From: Coprinellus micaceus
Lineage: Eukaryota; Basidiomycota; Agaricomycetes; Agaricales; Psathyrellaceae
Direction: 5' to 3'
DNA length: 64,000 nt
NCBI GenBank assembly: GCA_951394405.1
Contig: OX596345.1
Location: forward strand, 2,480,001 to 2,544,000
In this document: positions 21,429-31,537 of the stretch, in pieces
Numbering within the stretch: the first letter of the stretch is position 1
How the letters are laid out: each line of letters starts with the position of its first letter
Program-made: the position numbers and the translations under genes
The notes under the pieces: generated by a model
Told to the model about the DNA's origin: nothing
What the model saw: only the letters and a program-made list of their open reading frames with translations
The model's database searches: none

Positions 21429-22335
21429 ATGAAAAGGGACGACTCGTACCAGAATAGGACCGTTCGAGACGTTCAAGTATCTAGTCCTCAGAGTTTCTTC
21501 CCCAAACGGTCAGGCTGGGCAAGCCAAACAAACAGACTTGGGGCAAAACAGGTCGCTACATCCACTCATCCCTGTGCCAGCATGAACAAGCCCAATACCC
21601 GGTCTGTTGCCCACCGCATTCTTGACCTCGTTGTACCCTTCCCTCCACCCCTGACGTGCGAAGACCATGGCCACCACGAAACATTTGTCCACTTTGGATC
21701 CATGGACGAGTCCTGGTTTGGGGTCAGGCATTTGAACGTGAGTAAGCCCTCGCTGGTTTGGGTATATGTGGATGATTGAAACCACTTAGTGCGCAAAAGA
21801 TCTCTGCCAGAGCTATACGCCCAAGCTGGACGCCGAGAAACGGGAAGTTTTGAAGAAGAAAGTTGGTGAAGCTACAGCGTTGGTCATGGAGATACGAGCC
21901 CTGATGGGTATCGACGAAACTTTGTGAGTATTCCTGTTCTATGCGATACTGCTTCAAAGACTTACAAGTCTTCTATCGAGACTACGCAACTCCGTTGACT
22001 GGGAGCGAATCCTCCTGCCCCACAAGTGTCCCGAAACTCGCCCCAGCAGCGACGAAGGGCAGTCTACCGATGAGGCCAGTCCGGGTGGAGGAATGAGCAA
22101 CACAGTGGAGAGTGTGCTACCAACCGACGGGGCAGAGAGCGCCCCTGCCCCTAATGGAGTAGTGGACGATGTGGCGACCACTAATGAACCGCCCCCCCAT
22201 GACACGCCAGTCGTAATTGACCTTACAGGGCCAGAGTATGACGACAGCAGCAATGAAGGGCCACGCCGGGGTAAAAAGCGGTTATCGACAAGGGCACAGC
22301 ACGTTCCAGTAAAGCGCCGTCGTATAGGCGACTGA
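21429..22335 (+). CDS. KDZ-element passenger: hypothetical protein (about 269 aa)
   Basis: Three exons were proposed: about 21429-21737, 21790-21923 and 21969-22335, phases consistent. The middle is a Lys/Glu-rich helical segment (LDAEKREVLKKKVGEATALVMEIRALMGID), followed by LRNSVDWERILLPHKCPE. An acidic disordered part with VIDLTGPEYDDSSNEGP precedes a basic end (VPVKRRRIGD). VIDLT followed by acidic residues resembles a SUMO-interacting motif, but that is only a pattern. The first exon start is uncertain and an acceptor 9 bp upstream for exon 3 is also in frame. Family not recognised. Confidence 0.45.
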
Positions 22336-24404
22336 TGTCACTATTATCCTATACGTTCTTGTTAGCCAAAATTGTAGCTAGTGGGAGGTATATTTGCTTA
22401 CGCATTTGCCTGTTTGAGGACTCGAGATGAATTACAATATAATCACAGCTTAACGTTTCAAAGTTTGTGAATAGTCCATCGATGATATAGCCCGCCGGGG
22501 CAGCGGCAGGCAACCAAGGAGGGCCGGAGTTCGTGATCTGCTTGCCGCCATAGAGATTGACCATCCGCGAATGACTTCTGAGGCGTTGTGTTGACATTGA
22601 GTGACCGATTTGAGCCTATGCGGCATATCAACTTTCGACTTTGGGCTGTCTGAACGTTGGGTCCATTTTAGAAGTGGGCGCCGGTGAACCTGGAGTAAAC
22701 GCTTCAGTTCAAGGGGCTGTGAAGAAGGAGATGGGTGTTCCTGACTGTCTGTGGTTGAGCTGCCTTTGCGGCGATCGGGTTCGGATTGTGGAAGGGGGCA
22801 TGTACTGACCAGCATTGAGCTGAGCATTCAATCGGACAGCTGGCCATACTAACCTTGAGGCTTGAACAGCCCTTTCCGCGATGGGTTGGATTCAAAGGAG
22901 TCCAGGCGTTCTGTATGCTAAAACCAAGAGGTCGAAAAACAAGCACCACAGACGTAATGGTATAGAATAGCGAAGAATACATGATGGAAGTAACGGTGCT
23001 AGAAAGAGAAAGAAAGGCGCAGGAAATGGAGATGCAAACATGGGCCAGCCATAAATAAATGTCATGCGTGGTGGCGAACGAAGATACGAGGCACGAAGAC
23101 TGATGCGAAATCAAGTCCCCTACAACTGTGCTTGAGCGGGGAGACGCGTAGTCGTCCCATGGAAAGTAGAAGTAACAAAGGAACTGGGAAGACGGCCCAT
23201 AGCATTGGCGTACTGTCCAAGGGTTATAACGTATCAACAAAAATGGAGACTTGATGGAGGCGATTCCGACGAGCGGGGACTCACCATCGTTGAAGTTGTG
23301 GGATCAAGTGTTCGCCGTGATCTACAGTACGCACATCGTTAGCCAAGGGTAGAGGTGTGGGAGAGGTGGTTAGAGCTAGAAATGTGCATCGCCCTGCTTC
23401 AACAGCCCTCAGCCCACTGACGTTCCGCTTATTCCACTTTATTGTTTCACTCACCTGGGTTAACCATCGTCGTACTACTACCATGGCATCTGGAGTCGTT
23501 GGGAGACTTGCTGATGAAGGTCCCAGCTCAGCGCTCATCCTCTGTAACTTCACAAGGGAGACCCATGGTGGTGGTAGGGAACAAAGAAGTTGACTCAAAC
23601 GAACATCGATTGTCGGCAGGCACTAATGATTGTGGGAATCGGAGAATGAAGTTGAAACGGCAACTTGGAAGCGAGGCCCAGCTATCCGTGCACAACCTGG
23701 TATGTAGTGCTTGTACGAGTCATTACTGAAATAATCAATAGGAACTACTGCGCCCCGCCACAGCTGGGCAATACTTGTGGAGGGAAAGGTCGGTGCGACT
23801 TACACCACACAACCAAAGCACGTTGATTGTTGTTGTGCCGTGTCGGTATCGCACGTGATCTGCACGAGATTCGGCAATTTCCGCCAGCCACGGAAGCACA
23901 GGCGACCGTTTGGCCTGGCATTCCCTTACCCTCATCAGGTTGACTGTTCTCCTTCCAGGTTCAAAGGTTTCTCCGTTCTCTAGCCTGCTGCTGCGTAAGT
24001 CAAGTCAATGCTTGTTCTCCTTGGATGCTGAAGCCGTTGTTTCAGGCCTTGTTACTCGCCCAATCGAGCGTTCTAGCCCTGGACCTCCCCTAGCTACCTC
24101 GACTACGCGTCAGGCAAGCTGGTGGGTGTAGACTGGTGTACGGTCTCGACTTCGCGTCAGACTGCTGACCATCGCATTGGTGTCGGCCCTTTGACCCCTT
24201 CCGCTCCCTCCCACCGGACCCCAAGTCAACACCCAATTTGCCTCGGGTATCATGCCTCTCCACGTAGGTCTTCGTCTATGCGATATTGGAGTCTGGAGCT
24301 GACACCAACTCAAGTATTGGTTCAGTGCGCAGGAATTGGATGCTGACCACATGCTTCTGACCCATAAAAAGTCGAACGAACCTCGTACGTGAACCCATTT
24401 CTCG
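22336..24404. other. About 2 kb without a convincing gene
   Basis: Minus-strand frames at about 22349-22597 and 22704-23240 are of low complexity or lack splice support. Plus-strand sequence near 24000-24400 may include leader exons of the next passenger gene, since its first frame begins without a strong start context. Nothing is called with confidence. Confidence 0.35.
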
Positions 24405-26765
24405 ATGCTCGACTTATTTCACTCCCATCCAACAGATGTCAACGAATTCTCAAATCTCGTGGGCGCGGTCCTCCTTAAAGGCGAATTCTTTGTTGCCAGC
24501 CCCAACGTCGACCACATCCTCGCTCCCTCGCTTGGCGATAAGTGCGAAGTCTATATGCGCGCCAACCTCCTCTATGGGGAGTACGACTATCTACAGTGGC
24601 CCCAGCCATTCCACCAAGACTGGCCTCATCTCGCAGCGATCCTTCGCAACCCAAAAGATCTGAAACACCCCAAGGCTATCCTATGGTGGCGCCCCCAGGA
24701 CAATCATGACCCCACTCTCGTCTCCGTCTCCATGAACATCGCCCGGCTCGACGGCCATAGTGATCACCAAGGATAATCCCCGGATACGAAGGTGCCAATC
24801 CGTATCCGATCCGTGGCCTTATCCTATCCGTATCCGGCGGATTTATCCGATCAAAATGAGCCCAAGAACGTCCAAATCGGGTAAGAACTGATGTAAATAA
24901 GTTCCAAAACATCATATTTAACTGAATCAAGGCTATCTGCACCAGTTCTGGTCCATTTTGGACGTTTTTGGGCGCATTTTAAATTCCACGGATAGGAGAA
25001 TCTCAATCCTTATCCTATCCTCGACGGATTTTATCCTTTATCCTCAGGGATATCCTTATCCTTGGTTATCACTAGACGGCCAGCATACTGCCCAGTTTGA
25101 CATTTGTGTTACGGAGGCCCAGCAGGGAGCAAGATCCTTCTGTTCCAAGCAGCCGGTCACCAAGGGCGACGATTCACACAAGCTCGTCAACTTCCTTCTT
25201 AACCTGGTCAACAACTTCTGGTCTCGCATGACCTCGTTACCAATCGCACATTTCGAATTACGGCGGTGCATCGCCGAGCTCCAGCGGTTTCTTCTGGAGC
25301 TCGAAGCTCTACTTGCCTGGCACAACATCTATCGCCAACGCGTAGAAGGTGCTGAGCTGCCGGCGAAGGAGGCCGATGTGTCCCGTATGGGCTGCTTCAC
25401 TCAGTTCCCAGGGACTGTTTCGGACCTCTATAAGGCGGGACTACCAGTATGGTTCATTCAAGAAGTGAAGGTGTTGCCAGGTGTTCGGATCGACCAAGTC
25501 TGCCAAATGCTACACCCCGTTGACCACATCGTCACCGCTGACGCCCGCCCCAAGTGTCCGACCATATTCAAAGGCCGTGCAACGGATCCCCAACTTGTCC
25601 AGAGTATCCATACGAAAGCCCGCATCGTTCTCCACACCACTGATGTCTTCTCCTGGGGGGAGGCCCCGGCTCGCGACAATGCACCACGAAGTGGGAACAA
25701 TGTGACGGGAGTTGTGCGGGCCCACGCCGGTGTCCAGGTCAACCGTGTTACCCGTATGTTCCTCCAGCCTCTTCCTTGCGTTTGGAAAGCAAACCATCAC
25801 CTTTTCTTATAGACCGTACCCAGGCAATTGGAACATCCCAGCGCAAGACTCTCGTTGCCAACCTTGTTATTCTTCCGTCGACGTCACCATCCCTTCCTGG
25901 CGTTCACCCCTCATGGATTGAAGGCCTCAAGAACATTGACCCCAAGCAGTTTCCACATTCTTTACCGACCGACCGTGGGCTCGCCCACCCCGACCCCAAC
26001 TTCTTCTACGATAAAGTGAAAGGCATCGTTCGGAAAGGGGTCATCTGTCGATACCTGAAGATCAAGAACATGATGCTGTACCGCCTCACTCCATCAGCAC
26101 CACCTGCCATAAGCGCTCCCTATCCGGCGAAGGTCTGGCGTCAAATCCTGACCCTTGAACCCAGTGCCATCCAACAATTCCTTACAGCAGGCCCCCAACG
26201 TGCAACAAAGGCTGCGCAACTCAACCAAGAAGCCGTCGACATCCTTCGAAGTGTCGCCAAGCTATTTGGTGAAACCACACCGCTTCCCGAGTTCCTCCAG
26301 CAGTCGGTGTTCTGGAAAGGTGTCGAAATATCTTGTGCAGACGACGTCTCCGACGATACGGCTAGGGAGGTTGTGTGGGAGGTTGCCGAGCTTAACTTTC
26401 GCATGGAGCTCCTTGGAATGGATCGGAGGTTGGGAGATCCAGATAATACCGAGTCCTTGGAACGTCACGAGGCTCTCCTGAATTGCCTGGTCCCGTTCCC
26501 CCTTGCCCGAGCACTGCTCATTGTCGAGACGCAACAGGGTCGAGAGGGGTTGGCAAGCGGTGACATTCTTGTTCGACTTCCCCATTTTCTTCACCTCAAG
26601 TCCCTGATGTCCCGGTGGTCACCTGCATTTTCAGGGTTTGACGACGTCAGCCCCGAGTCTACCCAGGTCCGCCTGCAGGAGTTTGAAGGTGCCGTTTCGA
26701 GTTTCTACATAGAGTCCTTTTTCCGGATCTTTGGCCGTACCCCTGTAGTACCTCGCTTCCTCTAA
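24405..26765 (+). pseudogene. KDZ-element passenger gene interrupted by a MITE
   Basis: The frame runs 24405-24757, is broken by a 317-bp element, and resumes at 25083. It then continues to 25753 and, after a 59-bp intron (gtatgt...atag), from 25813 to 26765. The two sides are in the same phase if the element and one copy of the 8-bp duplication are discounted, so the ancestral product was about 658 aa. The protein shows no signal peptide. It contains a helical region (LVNFLLNLVNNFWSRM, LRRCIAELQRFLLELEALLAWHNIY) and a Cys/Trp/Phe-rich middle part. It ends 26 bp before the transposase frame, in the order often seen for a companion gene directly upstream of CxC2-KDZ transposases. I do not recognise a domain. 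Intact versions may exist elsewhere in the genome. Confidence 0.6.
24758..25074. mobile_element. hAT-like MITE (317 bp) with perfect 8-bp target duplication
   Basis: Terminal inverted repeats are TAGTGATCACCAAGGATAA at the left and TAGTGATAACCAAGGATAA (reverse complement) at the right, 18 of 19 identical. The element is flanked on both sides by GACGGCCA (24750-24757 and 25075-25082). An 8-bp duplication and ends fitting YARNG indicate the hAT superfamily. The interior is non-coding and contains many repeats of the type TATCCGTATCC / TTATCC on both strands. Its position inside an otherwise open frame shows it inserted after the host gene was coding. Confidence 0.88.
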
Positions 26766-26790
26766 TCTTGCACCTGCCTCTTGTCATGTT

Positions 26791-29700
26791 GTGTACATAT
26801 TGTTACTCTTGCTGACCTCTAAGCCCTTTGCTTGTATGTTTAGTACGATGAGCATAGTCAATAATTTACCCTTATTCTACGATGCCGGTTTACTTCCTTG
26901 CACCCCCTTGGACCGAGTACTGACTGCTGACCTGCTGCCTGCGCTATCTGATTTCCCATACCCTGTACCATCAAGCACATGTATTACACGCGCCTCTCGA
27001 AACACATATATATCCGCCCATGATGTTGGATCCCTTATCCCCCTGTCCCCTGTTCGCATGGCGCACGCTCGACGATGGAAAGCAGCGCTGAAGGAGAAGG
27101 CCACCGGAGAGGGCATGCTCGTCACATCCTCCTCGAGCGTGTCTCTCCCCTCTACTTCTGGTCTCTCCACCAGTACCCCCTCTGCCAGCACCACCTACAC
27201 ACCAATGCTACCTCCCAACATGACTCTCACATCGGCCAATCACAATACACCTCCAAACTCCCCATCAGCCCTACCACCCACACCACTGCGACCTGTTGAA
27301 ACCGATCCAATCCCGGAGCTCTTCGCTGACTTCGAAGCAAGGAAGAGTGAGGTTATTGACGCTCTGTTCCAGCATCATACGGCGGATGGGTTAGGCGACC
27401 CCTGCACCACCTGCTGCAAAGAAGGCGCTACACGCACGACTATCTGCCGAGAGTGTTGGGACTACCCAGCGACGTGTTCTAGTTGCTTCGTAAATGCGCA
27501 CCACCAAAATCCCACTCACTGGGCCGAAGTATGGGCCCCCGAGCGGGGCTACTTTGTGCGCCATGACATTTCGGCGTTGGAAGGGGACTTCTACGTCAAT
27601 GCCATCCACCTAGGGCACCGGGGCTCACCCTGCCAATTCCTCACTCGGGACAACAAGCAGCATCGGTTTACCGTCATCGATAACAACGGGATTCACAGCA
27701 CACGTCTATTTTTCTGTCGATGTATTGATGGGGGAGATGAAGTTCAGCAGCTCCTTCGTGCCGGCCTATTTCCAGCCACCTTTCGACGTCCAGAGATGGC
27801 CTTCACATTCCACCTATTCCATACCTTCAAGATCCATCACTTGGAGTCCGCTGAATCAGCCTACGACTTCATCGGAGCACTTCGACACCTCACCGACGGG
27901 TTTTTCTTCGAAGCAGCAGCAAATCCATACGACCAATTCCGCGACTCGTACAAGATGTTTTCCACTGCTGTCACTGAGAAGCATACCGGCCAGCTTCACG
28001 GGATCAATGAGTTCTTCCCTCATCGCCCCAAAGGCAGTTCGACAGTCCACTGTGGGGCATGCATCGAGGTCGGGGTCAATACAACCGAGGACGAACTTAA
28101 GATTGCAGACCGCAGGCTCAAGTGAGTTCTCTTCCTTCTACATGACTTTCTCAGCTCATTTTCGTAAAGACATCTTGCACAGGTCTCGATTACCCTCGAC
28201 GGGAACTACCGCGCAAGTCACTTGGCGAAGAATCCGGATGTGAAACGAATGTCAATGCATAAGGGTCGAGCGTATTTCCCAGACCCCCCGCAATACCGTG
28301 TCTTTGTAATGAAAACAACGGCAAAGCCCACGAAGGTGCCGAGCGCCCTACAGGTATGGCACTGGTTACATCCTATCTCAACGAGCTTCAACTCATCTGG
28401 CCGTGTGCAGGCGACTTCCCTGGCAGCGGGAAAGCAGGCAGATTCGGATACAACAGAGAAGGAGACGGAGAAGACCCAGTGCGCATACCTCAATGCGGTC
28501 AACAAACAAGATAAGGCCAAATTCAAGGGATGCGACATCTCCGGCATCCTCAATGTGCAGTGCTCGCACGTCTTCGTTATCTCAAGTGTCGATCTTGATC
28601 TTGGAGAAAAGTATGTCCTAGCGAGTTCTATGATCTATCCGTGCTCTCGGCTAACGTCTTGGAAGGTTTATCCATGGTGATTATGCCATTCTGCGAGCCA
28701 TTCAACATATGGGTCTCGACAAACTGGACCTAGAAATCCTGGATTTCATGGACTTTCTTCTTTCCTACGACATTTCCTGCGCATTTTCCGTGAATGCTCT
28801 CCAACGTTGCAAAGAGAATATGCCGGAGTATCTCCCTATCTTTGAAAGGTTCCGTTGGTTGATACCCCTCCTCCACATCCAGAACCACAAGGACAATTGC
28901 ACGTATTTGTTCTCGTCTGCGTACGCTGAGAGTGCCGGTCACTTCTATGGCGAACAGGCTGAGCAAGTGTGGCCGTACAGCAACCAGTTTGGTGGACAGG
29001 GCAGTCAGATGTGTCACGGAAACCGCCACGATCTCTTCAACGCCATCTTTGGTTACTGGAACCATAAAAAGGAGAAGGGTCTTGGTACGTTCTCGCCCGA
29101 CCTTCATCTTTCCTTTTTTGACTGATCCCTCCGCTAGCGTCGCAACTGTACAACGACCTCCAACGCGCCGACAAACTGAGAGTCCAAAAGAGACAGATGT
29201 TCTTCGGGCTATGCCAGCTCTACTCCGATAAAGTCGCTTCGTGGAATCAGATGGACCGCCACGGAGGCACATGGATGACAATGCCAGACAAGGCCAAGGA
29301 GTTTTGCTGTGTTTACCGGCACAACCCTTCGATGTGTATGTCTGCCTATCCCGACCCTCTTTGTGCATCTGATGTATCGGGAATTCGTTGAAACACTTAC
29401 ATTTCTAGTGCCGTCGCAGAAGACGATTTACGAAGCCCTAATCGGAGAGGTGAAGGCTGACCCAGTCTTTGCGAAGACTCAGAGCGCAAACAAGCTGCCC
29501 TCCATGCTCAATGAATCCATCAAGATTCGGAAGTTACAGTACGTCGATATCACGCTCAAATATGTTCTCTGTTCTCGAGTAATTCTCAACTGACTGTCGT
29601 GCATACTTCTCAGAGCCAAAGCAAAGTGTACCCTTGCAGCCTACAAGCGCCACGAAACCCTGTCGCTCCTGACAACAGTTGGATCACAACGAGACCAGTT

Positions 29701-31072
29701 AGTGGCGGCCTTCAAGCGATTGCGCACCTTGCAGGCAAAATTTATCCCGCAAGTGGGTGAAGACGTGGCTGCCATTTCCCGCGACCTCATCGACGACAAC
29801 CCTGAGGACCAACCTCTCCACATGCCCTCGGACTACACAGCCTCGTATCGAGAGTCTTTGAAGCTCGATGCCATCGCTGGCTTGGAGCGAAAGATCCTCG
29901 AAGGAACGACATACGACACGATCGCAAAGCTTCGCACCAGCGTACAGATGATCAGTGCATTCGCTGAGGCCGGAACGGATGTCTCGGGTCAGGATGCTCG
30001 TACTCGGCAAGCTAGTCAGGTTCACGACGCATTGCTCCAGAGGGATATACTGATGGACTTTTACTCCCGCCTGCTCAACAACATGATCCGCCTGGGCCTC
30101 CCCGAAGATAACCCGACCTTCCGGCCCATGAACCTTGACGCTCTATCCCGGAAGTCAACAAAAGCGAAGCACAGCTTAGGAAAGACTTACCAATCCGATG
30201 GATTCGTCCACAACCCCGGTGGCATAAACTCTGCAACCCAACGACAAACATTTCGACCGCTCGTCAATCCTCAGGCCTCTTCCTCGTCATCAATTGTTGG
30301 GACCCAGTCGACGCAGCCCCTCAAGAGTGCGTATCCGGTCCTGTGCTCACCTCGTTCCATCTGACAAGAGCTTGTAGGAAAGAATGAATCGAAAGCAGAA
30401 AAGGCCAAGAAGCAGAAGCTCACGGAATCGCAGAATGCGGCGGGCCCTCCCAGTACCCCATCGCAACCACCCGGCACTGGTGGCACCGGAAATGGGCAAG
30501 CAACCACGGCTGACGTAGACACGGCCTCACCTTCCTCCTCAAAAACCGATTCAGGCTGGATATGGGGTGTCGTATCGCGAACCCAAGGGCTCACAAATGT
30601 GGATGTTGAGCGGTACTTGAGCCAAGGTCAGTGACAATGCTGTGTTCCATCGAGCCCATCCGATTCGCTGATACCCTTTCCAGGGGTCAGTGTCCAGTGG
30701 TTCCGTGCTGAGGCCGAGATGCTACGTTGGCAGGAAGAATGGGAGCGCAAGTTGATGGAGTTCGTACGGTGCATCCGTTCGTTCGAGAATCTGGGCTACG
30801 TTTGGGACCAACTGGCCATCAAAGCCACGAAGGCGGAGCTACCCGCTCTTGGAAAGGCTGGATATGCAAGGAAAACCGCCGGCCGGTACAAGGAGCTAGC
30901 TGCTCAAGCTCGTACGATTCTATTCACGCAAGGCAAGTACGAGGGGAAGTTCGAGATGGACCATGTCCTCCGATACATCAAGGAGGATCGGGCAAAGCTG
31001 GATAGCATCCTACAGGATGCTCTATTGAGAGCCGCAGAGGCTGCGCGTGAACGGCTCAAGAATCCCACATGA
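26791..31072 (+). CDS. CxC2-type KDZ transposase
   Basis: Nine exons: 26791-28121, 28170-28353, 28411-28610, 28666-29084, 29138-29335, 29409-29538, 29614-30326, 30378-30626 and 30684-31072, every junction in phase (about 1270 aa). The N-terminus has a Ser/Thr/Pro-rich stretch. The CxC2 cysteine cluster follows at about residues 205-260 (CTTCC...TTICRECWDYPATCSSC...H..NPTHW), then a conserved block up to FFPHRPKGSSTVHCGAC. The KDZ catalytic region begins with ITLDGNY. It continues with the GILNVQCSH block, FIHGDYAI, LLSYDISCAF, LLHIQNHKDNC and AESAGHFYGEQAEQVW, which supply the expected acidic residues. A long helical C-terminus with LRWQEEWERKLMEFVRCIRSF closes the protein. It would cut and join the element ends. 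The start is uncertain; other Met codons lie within 60 bp. Confidence 0.88.
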
Positions 31073-31129
31073 CCCCGTTGTATTGTACCACTTCATAACT
31101 AGGCCCGTAATATGCATATGTTCTATTAT

Positions 31130-31226
31130 TCGACCGTTTAAAACCATCGTTTAAAACCGGTTTAAACCGGTTTAAATCGTGCCCGTTTAAACCTACCCAG
31201 GCCCCCCAGTTTAAACCAACTTGATC
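31130..31226. repeat. Right terminal inverted repeat of the KDZ element
   Basis: Several TTTAAACC/GTTTAAA blocks in inverted orientation to 17750-17842. It begins about 60 bp after the transposase stop codon, leaving room only for a short 3' untranslated region. Confidence 0.7.
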
Positions 31227-31537
31227 TGGCGACAGTCTGTCGCGACTCTGAAAAGTCGATATAAAACAACCGCATAACTACGCACTCTGAGGGTGGGACA
31301 AGGGGTAGGCTGATACCTTCTGGGAGCCTTGTAGGTTATATATGTTACCCTCCAGCGCTTTTTTGCTCGACGTGCGGACCGTTCTGGATTTCAAACGATA
31401 GACCAACACTGGGCGCGGAAATGGTTGGCCCAAGTTATGCATTCGAGCACTGCTGGGCCCTGGCTCGGGAAATGCCGAAGTCACTTCAATGGTCCACGTG
31501 CGAGCTTCCGACACTCATTCCTTTCTTTTCTACCGCC

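Larger units (their letters stand above)
17750..31226. mobile_element. Candidate 13.5-kb KDZ (CxC2-type) DNA transposon with passenger genes
   Basis: Bounded by a pair of long inverted repeats rich in GTTTAAAC (left about 17750-17842, right about 31130-31226). It contains a CxC2-KDZ transposase next to the right end plus three other multi-exon genes. KDZ elements of basidiomycetes are known to be large and to carry passengers. The exact outer ends and the target-site duplication could not be resolved: similarity fades at GATGAACCTGG (left) and GATCAAGTTGG (right, reverse complement). Extent and unity of the element are inferred from the two repeats and the gene content. Confidence 0.65.

Noticed and set aside
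28730..29368. 212-aa minus-strand frame
   Set aside because: Antisense of the KDZ catalytic exons, which are clearly coding on the plus strand.
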